Shown: positions 23,929 to 35,989 of the stretch, one piece after another | How positions within the stretch are numbered: position 1 is the first letter of the stretch | Layout of the letters: every line of letters starts with the position of its first letter | Assembly (NCBI GenBank): GCA_003117195.1 | Contig: BDSI01000004.1 | Location: forward strand, 248,001-312,000 | Reading direction: 5' to 3' | DNA: 64,000 bases | DNA from: Eudorina sp. 2006-703-Eu-15 | Lineage: Eukaryota; Chlorophyta; Chlorophyceae; Chlamydomonadales; Volvocaceae | Program-made: the position numbers and the translations under genes | The notes under the pieces: model-generated | What the model was told of the DNA's origin: nothing | The model's input: the letters and a program-made list of their open reading frames with translations, nothing else | Databases searched by the model: none

Positions 23929-25361
23929 ATGGGATTCCTTGATCGCCTCGGTGGCCGGAAAGCTCGTGAAGAGCCACAAATACCTGAACCTGCTCCGGCA
24001 CCAGAGCCAGCGCCGTCGCTACCATCTACGTCACCACACTCTGACGCGCTGCGTGATGTTAGCCCAAACAACACGCTTTTGGCATCGGCAACCATGACTG
24101 CGCCTCAAGGGCGCCTTCACAACCCATATGAAGGTTTGACAGCCCAGATTGGTACCCAGAAGCACGTCTTCCGACTTCCCGATGGGCCTGAGTTTGTGTT
24201 TGAGGAGGAGGCGTCAGTGCGAAGAAGAGACTGGACACAGCATCTGCAGTTTTATTGCGGCGGAGGTTACCTTGCCGGTGCGTAATCGGCAAGCGAGTTT
24301 CGTTTGTCAGCGTGTCGGCTGGATTGCCGCCTGATGGATGACCGGCTGCGCGGCGCGCAGGTGGCGTTGTCGGAGTTGCGACTGGTCTTTACAAATTTGC
24401 TGTGGACAAGCCGGAAATAGTCACAGACACTCTTAAGCTAAAGACAAACCGGTTGCTCAACACGGCAGGTGCGATCACGCGACCGCGACCGTTCCTGAAG
24501 GCCAGCTGTTGGTTCGTGTGGGCGATATTTGGGTCGCGCCAGAGTGTAATACTCTGCAGCGCATCGGCGCTTTTCTGGAGTGTCGTCGTCGACACGCTGC
24601 ACGACACTGCGCGGCTCGTTGTCGCCCGATCTGCGTCTTTGGGCATTTCCGTGATACTCTTTTGACATGGACGGATGATCTGCACACAAATATCAGGCCA
24701 ATAGATCATGTGACGAGGGCAGCTTTGTATCGTCACCTGTCCTAGTCTCACACGGGCGCTGAAACCCGGGATTACATCGAAACCCGGGATTACATCGAGG
24801 CGCCTGGCGATCACCGACGACCTGCCCCCGCAGGCTCCTACGCGCGGCCGTTCAGCAACAGCTGCGGCATCCTGGGGTTGTTCTTTTCCGGATTCGAGAG
24901 CTTGTACGTGTACCAACTGGAGCCGTACGGCCTGCCGGACAGCGTCAGCACGCTGCTTGCCGGTGGGTGGAGTCTGTCAAATATGATTGAGGGTTTGGGA
25001 TCATTTGGGGGTATAGGTCTTGTTGGCTTTGCAGGGTCTGTTTCGCGGTACGGCGAAACCTCATGACGTGCTCTGCAACATGCGCTGTCACAGCGCTGAT
25101 CTCCGAATGCGCATTGCTATGTCAGGACGCGATAGGGCCGTCTCGGATAACGGCATCACCTGATTCACCTGCACGTGCATCCTTCCCTGACGCCTGAAGC
25201 TGTCTGTTGCGCCTTCCCCCGGGGCCCGGCCCGCAGGCTTCACCAGCGGGGCGCTGTTCCGACTGCCCCGGGGACCCCGGCAGGCCGCCGTGGCGGGCCT
25301 CGTGGGGGTGGTGGGCGCCGGCGGCATTACGGCGTTGCGGAAAGTGTTCCCCTCCCTGTAG
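23929..25361 (+). CDS. TIM23: TIM23, mitochondrial inner-membrane preprotein translocase channel
   Basis: Four exons, 23929-24277, 24361-24468, 24834-24962 and 25237-25361, all joined in phase 1, giving 236 residues. The protein has a Pro-rich soluble N-terminus, then the family-typical RLHNPYEGL and FRLPDGPEFVFEEEAS with RRRDW, as in plant TIM23. Hydrophobic helices follow (CGGGYLAGGVVGVATGLYKF, GILGLFFSGFESLYVYQ and the last exon), with the Tim17/22/23 (PRAT) signature in GALFRLPRGPRQAAVAGLVG. Length is normal for the family once the N-terminal tail is counted. TIM23 forms the presequence translocase with TIM17 and TIM50 in the inner membrane. No frameshift or missing segment is visible. 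It is convergent with the Kelch gene. Confidence 0.93.
24761..24796. repeat. 18-bp tandem duplication in TIM23 intron 3
   Basis: GAAACCCGGGATTACATC occurs twice in a row, at 24761-24778 and 24779-24796. Confidence 0.95.
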
Positions 25362-28081
25362 ACGCCGCTGCAGACGCCGCGGGGGGGCGGGGGCGGGAGA
25401 GGTGCCAGCGAGCGAGCTGGGCGCGAAGTGCCCGCAGCCATCATTGTTTGCACGACGGCCCGTGGCAGGGGCCCGTGGCAGGGGCGCGCACGACAGGTCC
25501 ATGCCACGGGGAAACCTCACCACGGCTGCTGGCCGGGAGGGTCGTGTTTTGTGGGGATGCAGCGCCTCGAAAGGTCTGCGAGGGTCCCGGCCCAGGCCCG
25601 CAGCGGAGGGATCGCGGCGGCGGCTGCGGACCCGCTGCGGCCGGATGAGCGTCGCCACGCGGATGCTGCAGCGGTCGGAGGGGCGACGGTCGGAGCCGGA
25701 GCGGCAGTGGGCCATGCTGGTTGCTGGAGCAGCAGGACGAGGGGAGCGGGTGTTGGGGCCGCCAGCAGGGGCGACCGCGGGCGCGGCAGCATCCGGGCAC
25801 GCGGACGCGGCAGACACGGGGGGCCCGGCTGCCAGGGCCTTTCGCTCGGCACTTTGCTCCCGCCCGTGTGCTGCCCGGTGCCCCCTTGAGGCCGGCCGGC
25901 AGCTGGTGGGGGCTATGCTGGCAGAGGGTGCATCCTCTGCTCTGCTCTGCTGCAACAGGGGGTGTAAGGGGACAGCAAAGCGGTGGAGGAGCCGCTGGGC
26001 TCTGGCCATGCCGTCACCGCGCAGGAGTGAGTCCCGCCCAAATGGGTGTGTCTGCCATGTGGTCCGGTTGTTACCAGCATTCTTCCACATTGATCATCAC
26101 CACTGAACGGTATACCAGCACTGCTGCCCTTGGGTTGTTTCTTGAGGCCGTACTCATTTCGCACGCGGAACGCAGTGCAGCGGGCTGCCCTCCCTACCGA
26201 TAGAGCGCCATACCGACAGCGCTCCATACCGATAGCGGCTGGGTACGGTTATGCATTATGCGCTTGTTGACCGGCACGGACGCCGTGGTACATGTTTGTA
26301 AGTTCCTGGCTGTGTGCCCGACCCGTATGTGTGAAGCGTGTGGTTGTTGTTTTGATGCACGGAAGCGCCATCGTGAGGTCCCGCTTGATGACGAGGAGGG
26401 AGGCGCATCAGCGGGGGGGGTTGAGAGCAAGAAGCAATCCCAGAACGACCGGGTCACACCCGGCACTTGTTGACGAAGGGGTCGGGAGGGGTCGCACAGC
26501 GGTTCGGCGTTGGGGGATGCTGGCCGCGGAGGAGATACGATGGCACGATAGCGGCCTTCAAACGCGTGGTGCGGGGTCTGGCGGCCCCGAGTCTGATGCG
26601 GCGGGGGGCACTACCGTAGGGCGACACATCACGAGAGCAGGATGACGCGGTGGAGCAGGAGGAGGAGCAGGACGTGGTTGGCGCCGACGGCCGACGGGTA
26701 ACGGAGCGTGACGGTCCAGCAGTAGCAGCAGGTGGGTGGTGGGGGTGGGGGTGGTGGTGGGGTTGGGATGACGACGTCTGACGCGAGTGAGGCTGCGTTC
26801 TGTTTGCGCACGACTTCCTCCCTGGTGGACGGGGTCAATTCGACCGGGGATATGCGGGGATGGGTGCCGGAGCCCCGCAGCCGTGAGGTGCGGCATCTGC
26901 CCGCGCGCCGAGAGGCACCGCCCCGGCGCCAGCTGGCGGTTGCCCTGGGAGCTTGTGCAGCCCCAGACCTGGCTCGGCGCATCTTGGGTGGCTGCCGCGC
27001 TTCGAGTGTGTGAGTGCGGGCAGAGCAAGCTGGGCTGTCTCACCTGGCGGGAGGACGGCATGGAGCGGTGGGTTGGGCGGCTCACCCGCGGGTCATTTGC
27101 CGGTCCCCACCTTCACGACCGGCAAGGGCCTCTCGGTGATGCCCTCTTGGCGCATTAACCCCGAGCGACACGCGGCCGTGTTTCCCGTTCAGTGACCCAT
27201 GGGTCAGGTGGCTGATGGGCACTGCTGGTGAGGAGGCGTTCCGGAGGAGGTCGCTGGGCGCATGCCGCGTGGACGTCAGGGCGGTGGGACGGGTGGGGGG
27301 CGGTGCGCAGTCGCGAGCGCTGGGGGTGCCCCGGCTCCTCTGCTGCGGGTCAACTGGACCTCGACATGCGGATTGGTCGGCGCATGGCGGCCAGAGAGCT
27401 GTGACAGTAGCGCGGGTTGGCTGGGTGAGGGGGTTGCGCGGTTGGCGGGGTCAGAGGCCCGGGTCGGGGGGTTGGGGCCCCGAAGGATGAGGGGGATGGG
27501 GAGCGCCCCATCGCCGCTCAACTCGTGTCAGGGCACTGGCGCCCACGGCATCGTAGCAGGTGGCACGGAAACTTCTCGTTTGCCACTGCTCGCTGCCGAT
27601 GTATCCGATCTTGCCCAGCAGATGTCTTTGGTCGTCTCCATGTCGCATCGCCGCCGTGCTGGGTGTTTAACTATCAGTCCAAGGACACTAAGCCCGCAGC
27701 TGATCACGACGACGACGACGACGGAGGCAGCAGGACGGCCTGGGGAACTGCAGCTGGCTCCTGTCACTGCGCAACCAGTTGATAGAGATGCGGTGCGCAG
27801 CCGCTGCGGTCCATGGAGGGATGACTGACCGAGGTGACCGCTGCTGCTGGACGTCCACGTTCCTCAAGTATCTTATGCCACACGTCCATATCCTCACGCC
27901 TCTAATAGATGTCTGCAGCTCCTTATGCCGCAGGTCGGACACCTCGCGGTGGCCCGGGGCCCCTTCCCATCGGGGCTTAACCGTGTGCTAGGTAGGCAGC
28001 GAAAGGTCGCCGCCGCGACAGCAGCTTCAACAGCCCCTCAACACCTACAACCCGCCGCAACCCGCCCCCCTGCCTCCCTGG
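25362..28081. other. Convergent intergenic region TIM23 / Kelch, no supported gene
   Basis: About 2.7 kb. Long open frames occur on both strands but show only composition-driven, Arg/Pro-rich peptides. A GT-rich simple stretch lies at about 26728-26766, and small repeats of CCATACCGATA occur near 26180-26240. A short plausible coding tail (VPTFTTGKGLSVMPSWRINP and onward, near 27100-27190, +) is noted but could not be tied to a gene. Confidence 0.45.
25963..25967 (+). promoter_or_regulatory. Candidate TGTAA polyadenylation signal of TIM23
   Basis: TGTAA about 600 nt after the TIM23 stop codon, a normal 3' UTR length for volvocine genes. Confidence 0.4.
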
Positions 28082-31000
28082 TCATCCGGCAGTCCCCACC
28101 GCAGCACCGCCGCTCGACACGGCCTCCGCCAACAGCTCCCCATACGACTGCATCAGTCGTACGACATCCCCCATGCGCAGCTCCTCCGGTCGTAGTCCCA
28201 TCAGCCAGTGCGAGCGTGAGGCGACCAGCCAAGTCAGCGTGGCCGTGTCCGCCGCCACGGCACCGCCGCCGCTGTGGTCGTCGCCCGAGCTGTCCTGCCT
28301 GCGCTGGGCCGGCCGCTCGTCCCCCTCCAGCCTCCCCCAGGCCACTGCAATGCGGTCCTTGAGCAGCGCCTGTTCCGATGTCAGATGGCCATTCGACCAA
28401 AGGGTGTCGGGGAGCGAGGGCGCCGGCAGGGTGGCGGCGGCAGATTAGGACAAACTGATTATCACAGGCCACAATGCAGAACTTCAAACCAGCGCCGGGC
28501 ACTGCCCCTGGCTCGGGCCTCGTGGCCCCGCAGCAGACCTCGCCAAGAGCGCGGCATCCTTGCCGCAGGGGCGGCCCAGGCCCTTACCGCATGCATACGT
28601 TTGCCCGAATGTATTCTCCGGTCGGCAACGCCCTACCCAAGTCTGTCCTCAGCCGGGCACCCTGGCGCCTTCCATGCACCCCCGGCGGTGCCGCCGCTGC
28701 CTACTTGGCTGTCCTGCAGCAGACCACCACCCGCCCAGCGCTCCGCACTCGCCGCCCCGATCCCCACAGCCTCGCCGACCACGCCGTCCGCGTAACGCAC
28801 TCGCCGCTGCGGCGGTGCCCTCCCAGCTGCCTTTCCCTCATCCCCTTCGCCCGCCGTTCCCCTTCCCCTTCCCCTACCGTTGTACCGCACCTGGCAGTCC
28901 GCCAGCACCAGCCCCAGCTGCCCCATCGACAGACGCTCCGGGGCACATGCCGCCAGGTGCTGTCGGGCCAGCCACACCGGGCTGGGCGCCGCCACCGTCG
29001 CGTGAGACCTGCCGGACTCCGCCGCTGTGGCGGCCGCCAGCCGCCGCCCCAGCGCCGACAGCGCGGCCCGTGGGTCGGTGCAGCTGTAGGAGGGCGCCGG
29101 GGAGACATCCGGGGGTGCCCCCAAGGGGGCCAGGCCCACTCCGGCGCGCAGACGGTCCAGTGGGTCCCGCACCTCGGGGGGCAGCGAGGCCGCAAGGCCG
29201 GGGGGACCTGCGGGCAACCAGTGTGGGTGTGGGTGTGGGTGCGTGTGTGTTTCGAAATGAAACCCGCCCGCCCGGCCCCCGAACCCAGGTGCAAATATAC
29301 TTACCACATAACCTGCAAGAAAATACTTACCATACGTAGGCGCGGCGAACAAGGCAACCGCCGCGCCACCACCGCAAGGCAAAGCACACTAAACACTAAG
29401 CACGGGAGACGGGTGCATCAGGCGGCCATGCGGGTGTGCCCAAGCCCAAGGGTTCTGAGACAGGGTTGTGAGACGAGCCGAGGACCCATCAGGCCGTGTC
29501 CGCCAGTGCCGCGACGTCGCCCGCCCCGACCCGCCCCGGCGGCTCCACCATCTAGCTCGTGAACACATACAGATAATCAGACCACCCCAGATGCCCAACT
29601 ACCCCAACTGACTTGCAGGGGGAAACTTGCCGCCAGCCATGTCCGTCCCCGGGGTTACGGCTCCGGCCTGGCCCTGGGAGGACGACCGCCCTGACGGCAG
29701 CGTGACCGCCGGGCTTGTCGCCGCCGCCGCCGTCGCTGCCGCCGCCGCCGCCGCGCCCGCTGCCGCTGCGCTTCCGCCTCCGCCACCGCCTCCGCCACCG
29801 CCGCGTCCGTCGAGGAAACGCGCGATGAGGCCCATGCCGCCGCCCGTCGGCGACGTCGACGGCGACACTGCCGGTGGCGGTGCTGGCGCGCCCCCGCCTC
29901 CGCCGCCGCCGCCGTCTTTCTGTCTGAGGTTGGACATCAGGCGAGTGATGGCCATGGAGGCCTTATCCGCCATACGCTCCTTCCCGACCGCACCAGGCGG
30001 CACCTGGCCCTGGCCCTGGCCCTGCTGCTGCGAGTGCTGCGGGCCGCCGGTGAAGCCGCCGCCAAGCGGCAGCACTGCCAGCCCAGGCGCAGCCGCTGCC
30101 GCCGCCGAGGCGGACGCGGCAACCGCGGATCCCGGTTCGTGCATGATAGATCCAGTGGATTTCGAGGCAGGCATGCCGCGGAATTCGAATCCAGCGCCGG
30201 CGCCGGTGGCCGCAGCGCCTTGCACTTGTCCACCGGCGGGGCCGGTGGGGCCGGAGGGGATGGGCACGAGCGCTGAGGACGCCGCGGCGTCCAGGGCGGA
30301 CCCCGAGCTGCTGCTGTTGAAACTGCCGCCGGCAGCGCCGCCACCACTGCCGGCGACAGCGGCGCCTGCGAGGGCCGGCTGTGGCGCCGCCGGTGCCGGC
30401 GCCGGTGCCGGCGGCGCGCTCTTCCGCAACAGGTTCGACAGCAGGGTCGGGTTGGCCAGGGCGGGCGGCGCAGCCGGGAGGGGGACGAGTGGCGGCGGTG
30501 CGGGTGGGGTCTGCGGCGATGAGAATGGAGCTGCGCCGCGACTGGGGACGGCTGCGGCGGCCGCACCCGGTGCGCCCGGGACGGCTGGCGGCTGCTGCGA
30601 CGGCGCGGGTCCCCGTGGCTGTGCGGGTCTGTTGGCCCGGCTGGCCGCCAGGGCGGTGGCCAGCGACTCGGGCGGCGGCACCGTCAGCGAGGGCGTCAGG
30701 TTGTCGGGGCCCTGTCGTACGTAGGTACGGCAGGTAGGGCACGAGCGAGGGCAAGGCGAGGGCAGGGGGCCGATAGAACGCAATAGTGATGCGGAGCCTT
30801 CCGGAACTCAACAGGGGCCCCGACAGCCCCATACACACACCTGCACGTGTTTCCTGACACGGGCCGGTCTGGTCCGGATCAGGACACAAGTCAGTCCTGC
30901 TACTCGGGTTGGGTTAGGTTGGGAGCTCGGGTTGGGTTGCCTAAACAGTCGCGTCACCCGCGCTGTAACGCTTTGTGGCACCCTCCATCGCCGGAAGCTG

Positions 31001-34000
31001 CAGCGTAACCCCTCATCGGGCTCAATCGCCCTCCACCCACCACCCTTAAAGCCGCCCACACGGCCCCTCCGCCTCCACCAACTTCCTCCTCCGCCTCCTC
31101 CTCCTCCTCCTGCTGACCTCCCCCCTGCACCCACCATCGTCAGCCACCACGAGTCGTCGCAGATGCCGTCCCGCTTCCTGCCACCCAGCAGCAGCAGCCG
31201 GCCGCCCGGGCCCGGGGCCGCGCCCGCCACCGCCGTCGCTGTCGCTGCCGGCGGCGGCGTGGCGGGCGGCGGCGGCCCCACCATCACGAGCGAGTGGCAC
31301 ATGCGCTCCAGGGGCAGCGCCAGCAGCTGCTGCGAGGGCGGCCGCTGCTCCGCCGGCTCCGCCGCCTGCTGCTGCAGCAGGGGCAGCAGGTGGGGGTCGT
31401 CCAGGGCGGGGCCGCTGAAGGTGACGACCCCCTCGGGGACCTCCACGCGGTGCCAGCTGCAGCGGGGCGGCAGAGGGGCGGCAGGGGGGGCAGGGTGCAG
31501 AGGTTAAAATGAAACAGCCCAGGGCCAGTGGGGGGTAGAGGAGATTGGATCGGAGGTTGGTGGACTGATGGAAGCTGCGCTGCCGCTGCCAGAGCAGAGG
31601 TCCGACAGGGCGGGAGGGGGTTGAACGTGGTTGAGGCGGCCGGGTCGGTGCTTGCTGCTTGGTGAATCGTTTAGGGGAGCGGGTGAGAGGAAGGGCACAA
31701 ACGTCCGCGCGGCTTGCGGTGGTTGGTGGTTGGTCGTTGGTGGCTGTAGACGGCCCCGAGGACCGCATCGGTGTGCGCCGTACAGCCGACACAGTTGTGA
31801 CACCCGACCGACCGACCGACCGACCGACCAAGACGCCAACCCCGCCGCCGCTGGCCCCCCGCCTCGCTCTTCCCGCACTCACAGCTCTACAGCCCCCCAG
31901 CCCACACGTCCCCCACCTCTCACCTGAATGTGGCCATGTCCAGCACCCACAGCTCATTGCACTGCACGTAGGTGCGGCTGAAGGACAACAGCGTGGACTG
32001 GTCCAGGCAGCCCCCGAACACCGCCAGGCGGCTGCCACAGGCTTGGGGGGGGGGTATAGGAAAGTGGTAGACATTTGAGGGAGAAAGCTCGCTTATAGTG
32101 GACCAGGTTTTTCGATTTACATTTAACCGATGCAAAAATAATTTTAAAAAAATATATAAAAAATACAAAAGTTAATATTGTAAGGGGGAGCGCGGCCCGG
32201 GAGGCGGGCGGGCGGTCAGAAGCAAAGACCAGACCCAGAAACGAGGGTGGCGGAGGTGGTCGCGTGGTTGAGACGGTATTGTCTCGAGAGCTCGGAGGTT
32301 GGCATTTGTCGGTTGGCGGTTTAGCAATGCATGCAGGAAACCGTTACTGCCGTTACTGGGTTACGTGGGTGTCGCGTCGCTGTGGGGTACGGGGGGGGGG
32401 ACAGACCCAGGAAGGCGCCTTCCTAGCTAAGCAACTGTCCGGAGCTCCCGTACGACGATTGGCAGCTCCGTACAGCAGCCCCCCTCCTGGAGCACAAGTC
32501 TGGGCCTCCCCCTTCATCGATTATTCGTTCTAAAGTCAGTTCTCATCCATTCGGTGGATCCATTCCGTCCAGGTACGGGATGTGCCTGGGTTAGGTTTAC
32601 AGATTCTCAACACGCGCCTCCCCTCCAGAGGGGCCACTCAACACGCCCCTCCCCTCAAGAGGGGGAGATGGGCGCTGGGCGCCTCACCCTCTATGGCGTG
32701 TCCGAAGCGGCCCGAGGGCGCGGGCCTCAACTTGATCTGGGTCCACTTGGCGGCCTCCGCGCCGTCCGCCCCCTTGAGGGTCCAAAGGTCGTCCAGCAGC
32801 CCCGCGTCCCGCTCGCCGCCGAAGATGACCACACGGCAGGACACCTGGCCGCCGGGTGGAGGCGGGGCGGGGGGGGAGGAGGAGGGGGCGGGGCGGAGGA
32901 GGAGGCGGGGGGGAGGGGATGGGGCGGGGGGGAGGGGATGGGGCGGAGGAAGGGGTTAGCGGGGCGCGTGGGTGAGCGTGCGGGTGTGGGTGTGGGGATG
33001 GAGATGGGGATGGGGGAGCAGGTCTGCGGGTGTGTGCGGGGCTTGGCCGGTAAGCCGTCGAGGGGTGCTCACCTGCTGTAGCCCTCCACAGGCAACGTTT
33101 AGCAACCGAGCCCACCCCGCCGCATGCCATCCCACCCTGCACACAGCGCCCTAGACAGCAGTCACTCACGTACACCGCCGCGTGCATCTTGCGGGGCGGC
33201 GGGGTGGGGCCGGGTAGCCGCAGATGGCTCCAGGTGTTGCTGCGGGTGTGTGGAGGGGCCGGGAGGGGAAAGGGTTTAGGGTGCGGGGAGGGGTAACCGT
33301 GTGGTTGCAGTGGGGGCGGGGAAAGGGGTCCGGGTGCTGCCCGTCGGGGCGGGAGGGGCCCCCTGGGGACATTATGACAGTAAATAAGGGGCAGGGGCGA
33401 GGGGTCCGGGTCACGGCCCTTCTTTCCTCCTTTCCTCTCTCCCGCATTCTCTCCACGGGCAGTTATTCGTACAGAACCTCCGGAGCCCCTCCCTGTATAT
33501 CCTAACGACTGCCACCGCTACCCACTTGCCGTGGCCGCCTCGTGCTCCTCTTGATCCGCCCACCCACCAGCACCGCCGCCCTCAAAGCCCCCCCCCCCCC
33601 ACCACCGCGGCCGCTGCTGCCCCCGATCCGACCTGCAGCCCGAAAAAGCCCTGATGCCGCTGCTGCCCTTAATCCTGGAGCCGACTCTTCCTCACGCCTC
33701 CCCGAATTCACCCACGCAACGCGAGCCACGGTCAACGCCTCCCTGTCTCCGCCCTCCACTGAACCCACCCAGTCCCCGCCCCGCCCCGCCCCGCCCCGCC
33801 CCACGCACGTGTTCACGTCCAGCACCCAGGCGTCCCCCGCCACCCGCCCCGACTCCAGGCGCCCCCCGAACAGCAGCAGGCAGCCACTGCCCGCCCGGGT
33901 CAGAGTGGCCATGTCCCGCCGCGAGGGCGCCTCCCCGGCGGCCCCGGGCAGCGCCCCCGGGCTCCCCACCCCGGGGGACAGGCACTGCCAGGTCCACGTG

Positions 34001-35336
34001 TCCTAGGGGCGGGGGGGGGAGGGAGGGAGGGATATAGGAAATTGGTAGACATATTCAAACTGCGCTGCTGCCAGAGCAAAGGTCCGGGAGGGAGGAAGGG
34101 AAAACTGGTCGGCGTATTCGAACTCCGCTGGCTTCCCCGAGCGAGGGTCGATGGAGAGTGGAATGACCGGGGTGCGGGTGGAAATAGCAAGGTGGTAAGT
34201 GCACAAAACCCGAAGAACGGGACCCCAGCGACCTGACCCGGTCACACACGGGCGTAGGCGGGGAGCACCACACGGGGACAGTATCAATGAACTCGAGGAA
34301 GAGGAGGAGGACAGAAAACATTGCGCGGTATGGCAAGCCGGGGGCCCTCAGGCACGGCGACTTCGGGTGGCTCCGTCCTCAGCTTCACCCCCAAGCACCG
34401 CAGTGGATCGGCGGCACACGGATCGGACACGTCAGTTTGGTGTGTGTGGGGTTTTGGCAGCCCGCGGGTGCAGACTGGCTCGGGTTTATTGGGGACGGTA
34501 GCCGCTAGCGGCCGTTGGGAGTTGGCCAGTCGGGGGTTGCGGTGGTTGCGGTGGCGGTTGGCGCTCACCGTGTCCAGGCACCACAGGTCGTTGAAGAAGC
34601 GCCGGCGCTTCTTGTTCAGCACGGGGTCGTACGACATTACGTGGCCCCCAAACACGTACATCCGCCGGTCAATTGCGGCGGCGCAGTGGAAGGCGCGGGC
34701 CTCGGGCAGCCCGCCATCAGCTGCGGGGCCGGGGGCCGGGGGCCGGGCGGGGAGCCGGGCGACGGTGGCGGTGAATGAATGTGACCCGGGCCGGGAGGGG
34801 ACAGGCCCCGGGCTATCGGTTTGGTGCTCCGGTGCGGTTTCGCCATCTGGATCGACATCAGGGCCCTGGGTGGTGGGGGTGATGATGGGAAGGCGGGGCC
34901 TCTAGGCCGGCTCACAGGGCCCAGGGTGTCAAGCCGCCTTTGGAGGCGATGCTGGAGGCAACACATGCGACACAGGCCCGAGCGGATCGCCGCCTGGGGT
35001 TAGGGTTTAGTGGGGGGTGCTGGGGGATATCCCCGACCCATGTGGGTCGGGGCGGCACGTGCAGCCCGGGGGCCGCTAACACACCCACGCACCAGCGGCG
35101 GATACTTGGGGGGCGAACCACATGTCCGCCTCCGCCTGCAGCACCACCACATCGGACAGCGCCGCGTGGTCCCCCAGCGCTGAGTCGCCGTCGCTGTAGC
35201 TGACCCCGCCGAAGACGACGACCAGGTCGGTTCCCCACACGGATCCGGTCTCGGAGATGCACACGGCGGAGTGGCCGAAGCGAGCCGTGGCCACGGCCGA
35301 GCCGTGGATCGTCGCGGAGCACGGCAGCCACTGCAT
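28082..35336 (-). CDS. Kelch-repeat beta-propeller protein with Ala/Pro/Gly-rich linker and helical C-terminus
   Basis: Ten exons: 35093-35336, 34569-34720, 33809-34002, 33170-33239, 32688-32844, 31924-32041, 31135-31456, 29613-30711, 28891-29207, 28082-28369. All phases close, giving 986 residues. Six Kelch repeats fill residues 1 to about 420, each with a hydrophobic strand, GG, and a later Trp: ARFGHSAV/LVVVFGG, ARAFHCAA/MYVFGG, RRDMATLT/CLLLFGG, PRKMHAAV/RVVIFGG, GRFGHAIE/RLAVFGG, RMCHSLVM/LLLLGG. Exon junctions repeatedly fall between the two halves of a blade. A 350-residue Ala/Pro/Gly-rich region follows, then about 200 residues of predicted helices (LSMGQLGLVLADCQALLKDR; LRPEELRMGDVVRLMQSYGE) of no recognised family. 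Kelch propellers bind protein partners, often as ligase adaptors, but no BTB or F-box is seen. No signal peptide. The ATG at 35336 starts directly with blade 1. Confidence 0.85.
32055..32074 (+). repeat. Dispersed 20-bp intronic motif, copy 2
   Basis: TATAGGAAAGTGGTAGACAT, one mismatch from the other two copies, preceded by a run of nine or more G. It lies in the Kelch intron between exons 5 and 6. Confidence 0.9.
34033..34052 (+). repeat. Dispersed 20-bp intronic motif, copy 3
   Basis: TATAGGAAATTGGTAGACAT after a G-run in the Kelch intron between exons 2 and 3. It is followed at 34053-34090 by a module (CTGCGCTGCTGCCAGAGCA and onward) that also occurs diverged at about 31573-31615. Confidence 0.9.
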
Positions 35337-35989
35337 TCTCGTAGGACACAATCAAAGGCCGGTGGTGCTGGTGATGGAAGCAGCGCTTCAGGGCGAAGCC
35401 CTCACTCTAGGGCGTTTGTGTCGAAGCTTGCCGATGCTTCTGGAGTGTTGCCTGGCATCTCACAGCCGTAGGTTACATTCTCCAGAGTCAAAGAATCGAA
35501 AACATGTTCAATAAGGAGGTCCGCGCAACACTCCTTACCCCAGAGTCACCAAAATTGAAATTCACACTACGGTTTCATACGCGGTGCCTTGCATACTTCA
35601 TCGGAATACGTAACCGACAGGATTCGGCTTCTTGGACAATTAGAAATGTACTGTACGACAGAACGATTTTGGTTGGTTCGCGAGTCACACCGAAGGAGCG
35701 GCTGCTACGTATTATATGCCATGTAACGCACAGAATTTTACATTGTACATTTGTTAAAACAAATTTCAAATTGAATCCTGACTGTGGTATGCTGTTTGCC
35801 TGTGCAAGCACGAGAAAAGTAATTGAAGCATCACTCAGCGCCCCCATCCTGTCGGTGTTACAATCGTAGTCCGCAATCGTTATAACAGTATTAATACAAA
35901 AGTCACCTGGAGGGTTTGCAACTTTTCTTGGCTGTGGTGGGGGCGTCGCGAGACCTAGCCGCCCGGCCCGAAACGGGACCACAGCACCA
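35337..35989. promoter_or_regulatory. Divergent promoter region between Kelch gene and ObgC
   Basis: 653 bp between opposing start codons. The part from about 35500 to 35900 is clearly A/T-rich compared with the exons on both sides. A 121-codon open frame here (35504-35869, +) has no recognisable domain and I do not call it a gene. Both promoters and 5' UTRs must lie here. Confidence 0.6.

Noticed and set aside
27100..27195. Coding-like tail FTTGKGLSVMPSWRINP
   Set aside because: Looks protein-like, but no upstream exons or matching family could be established.
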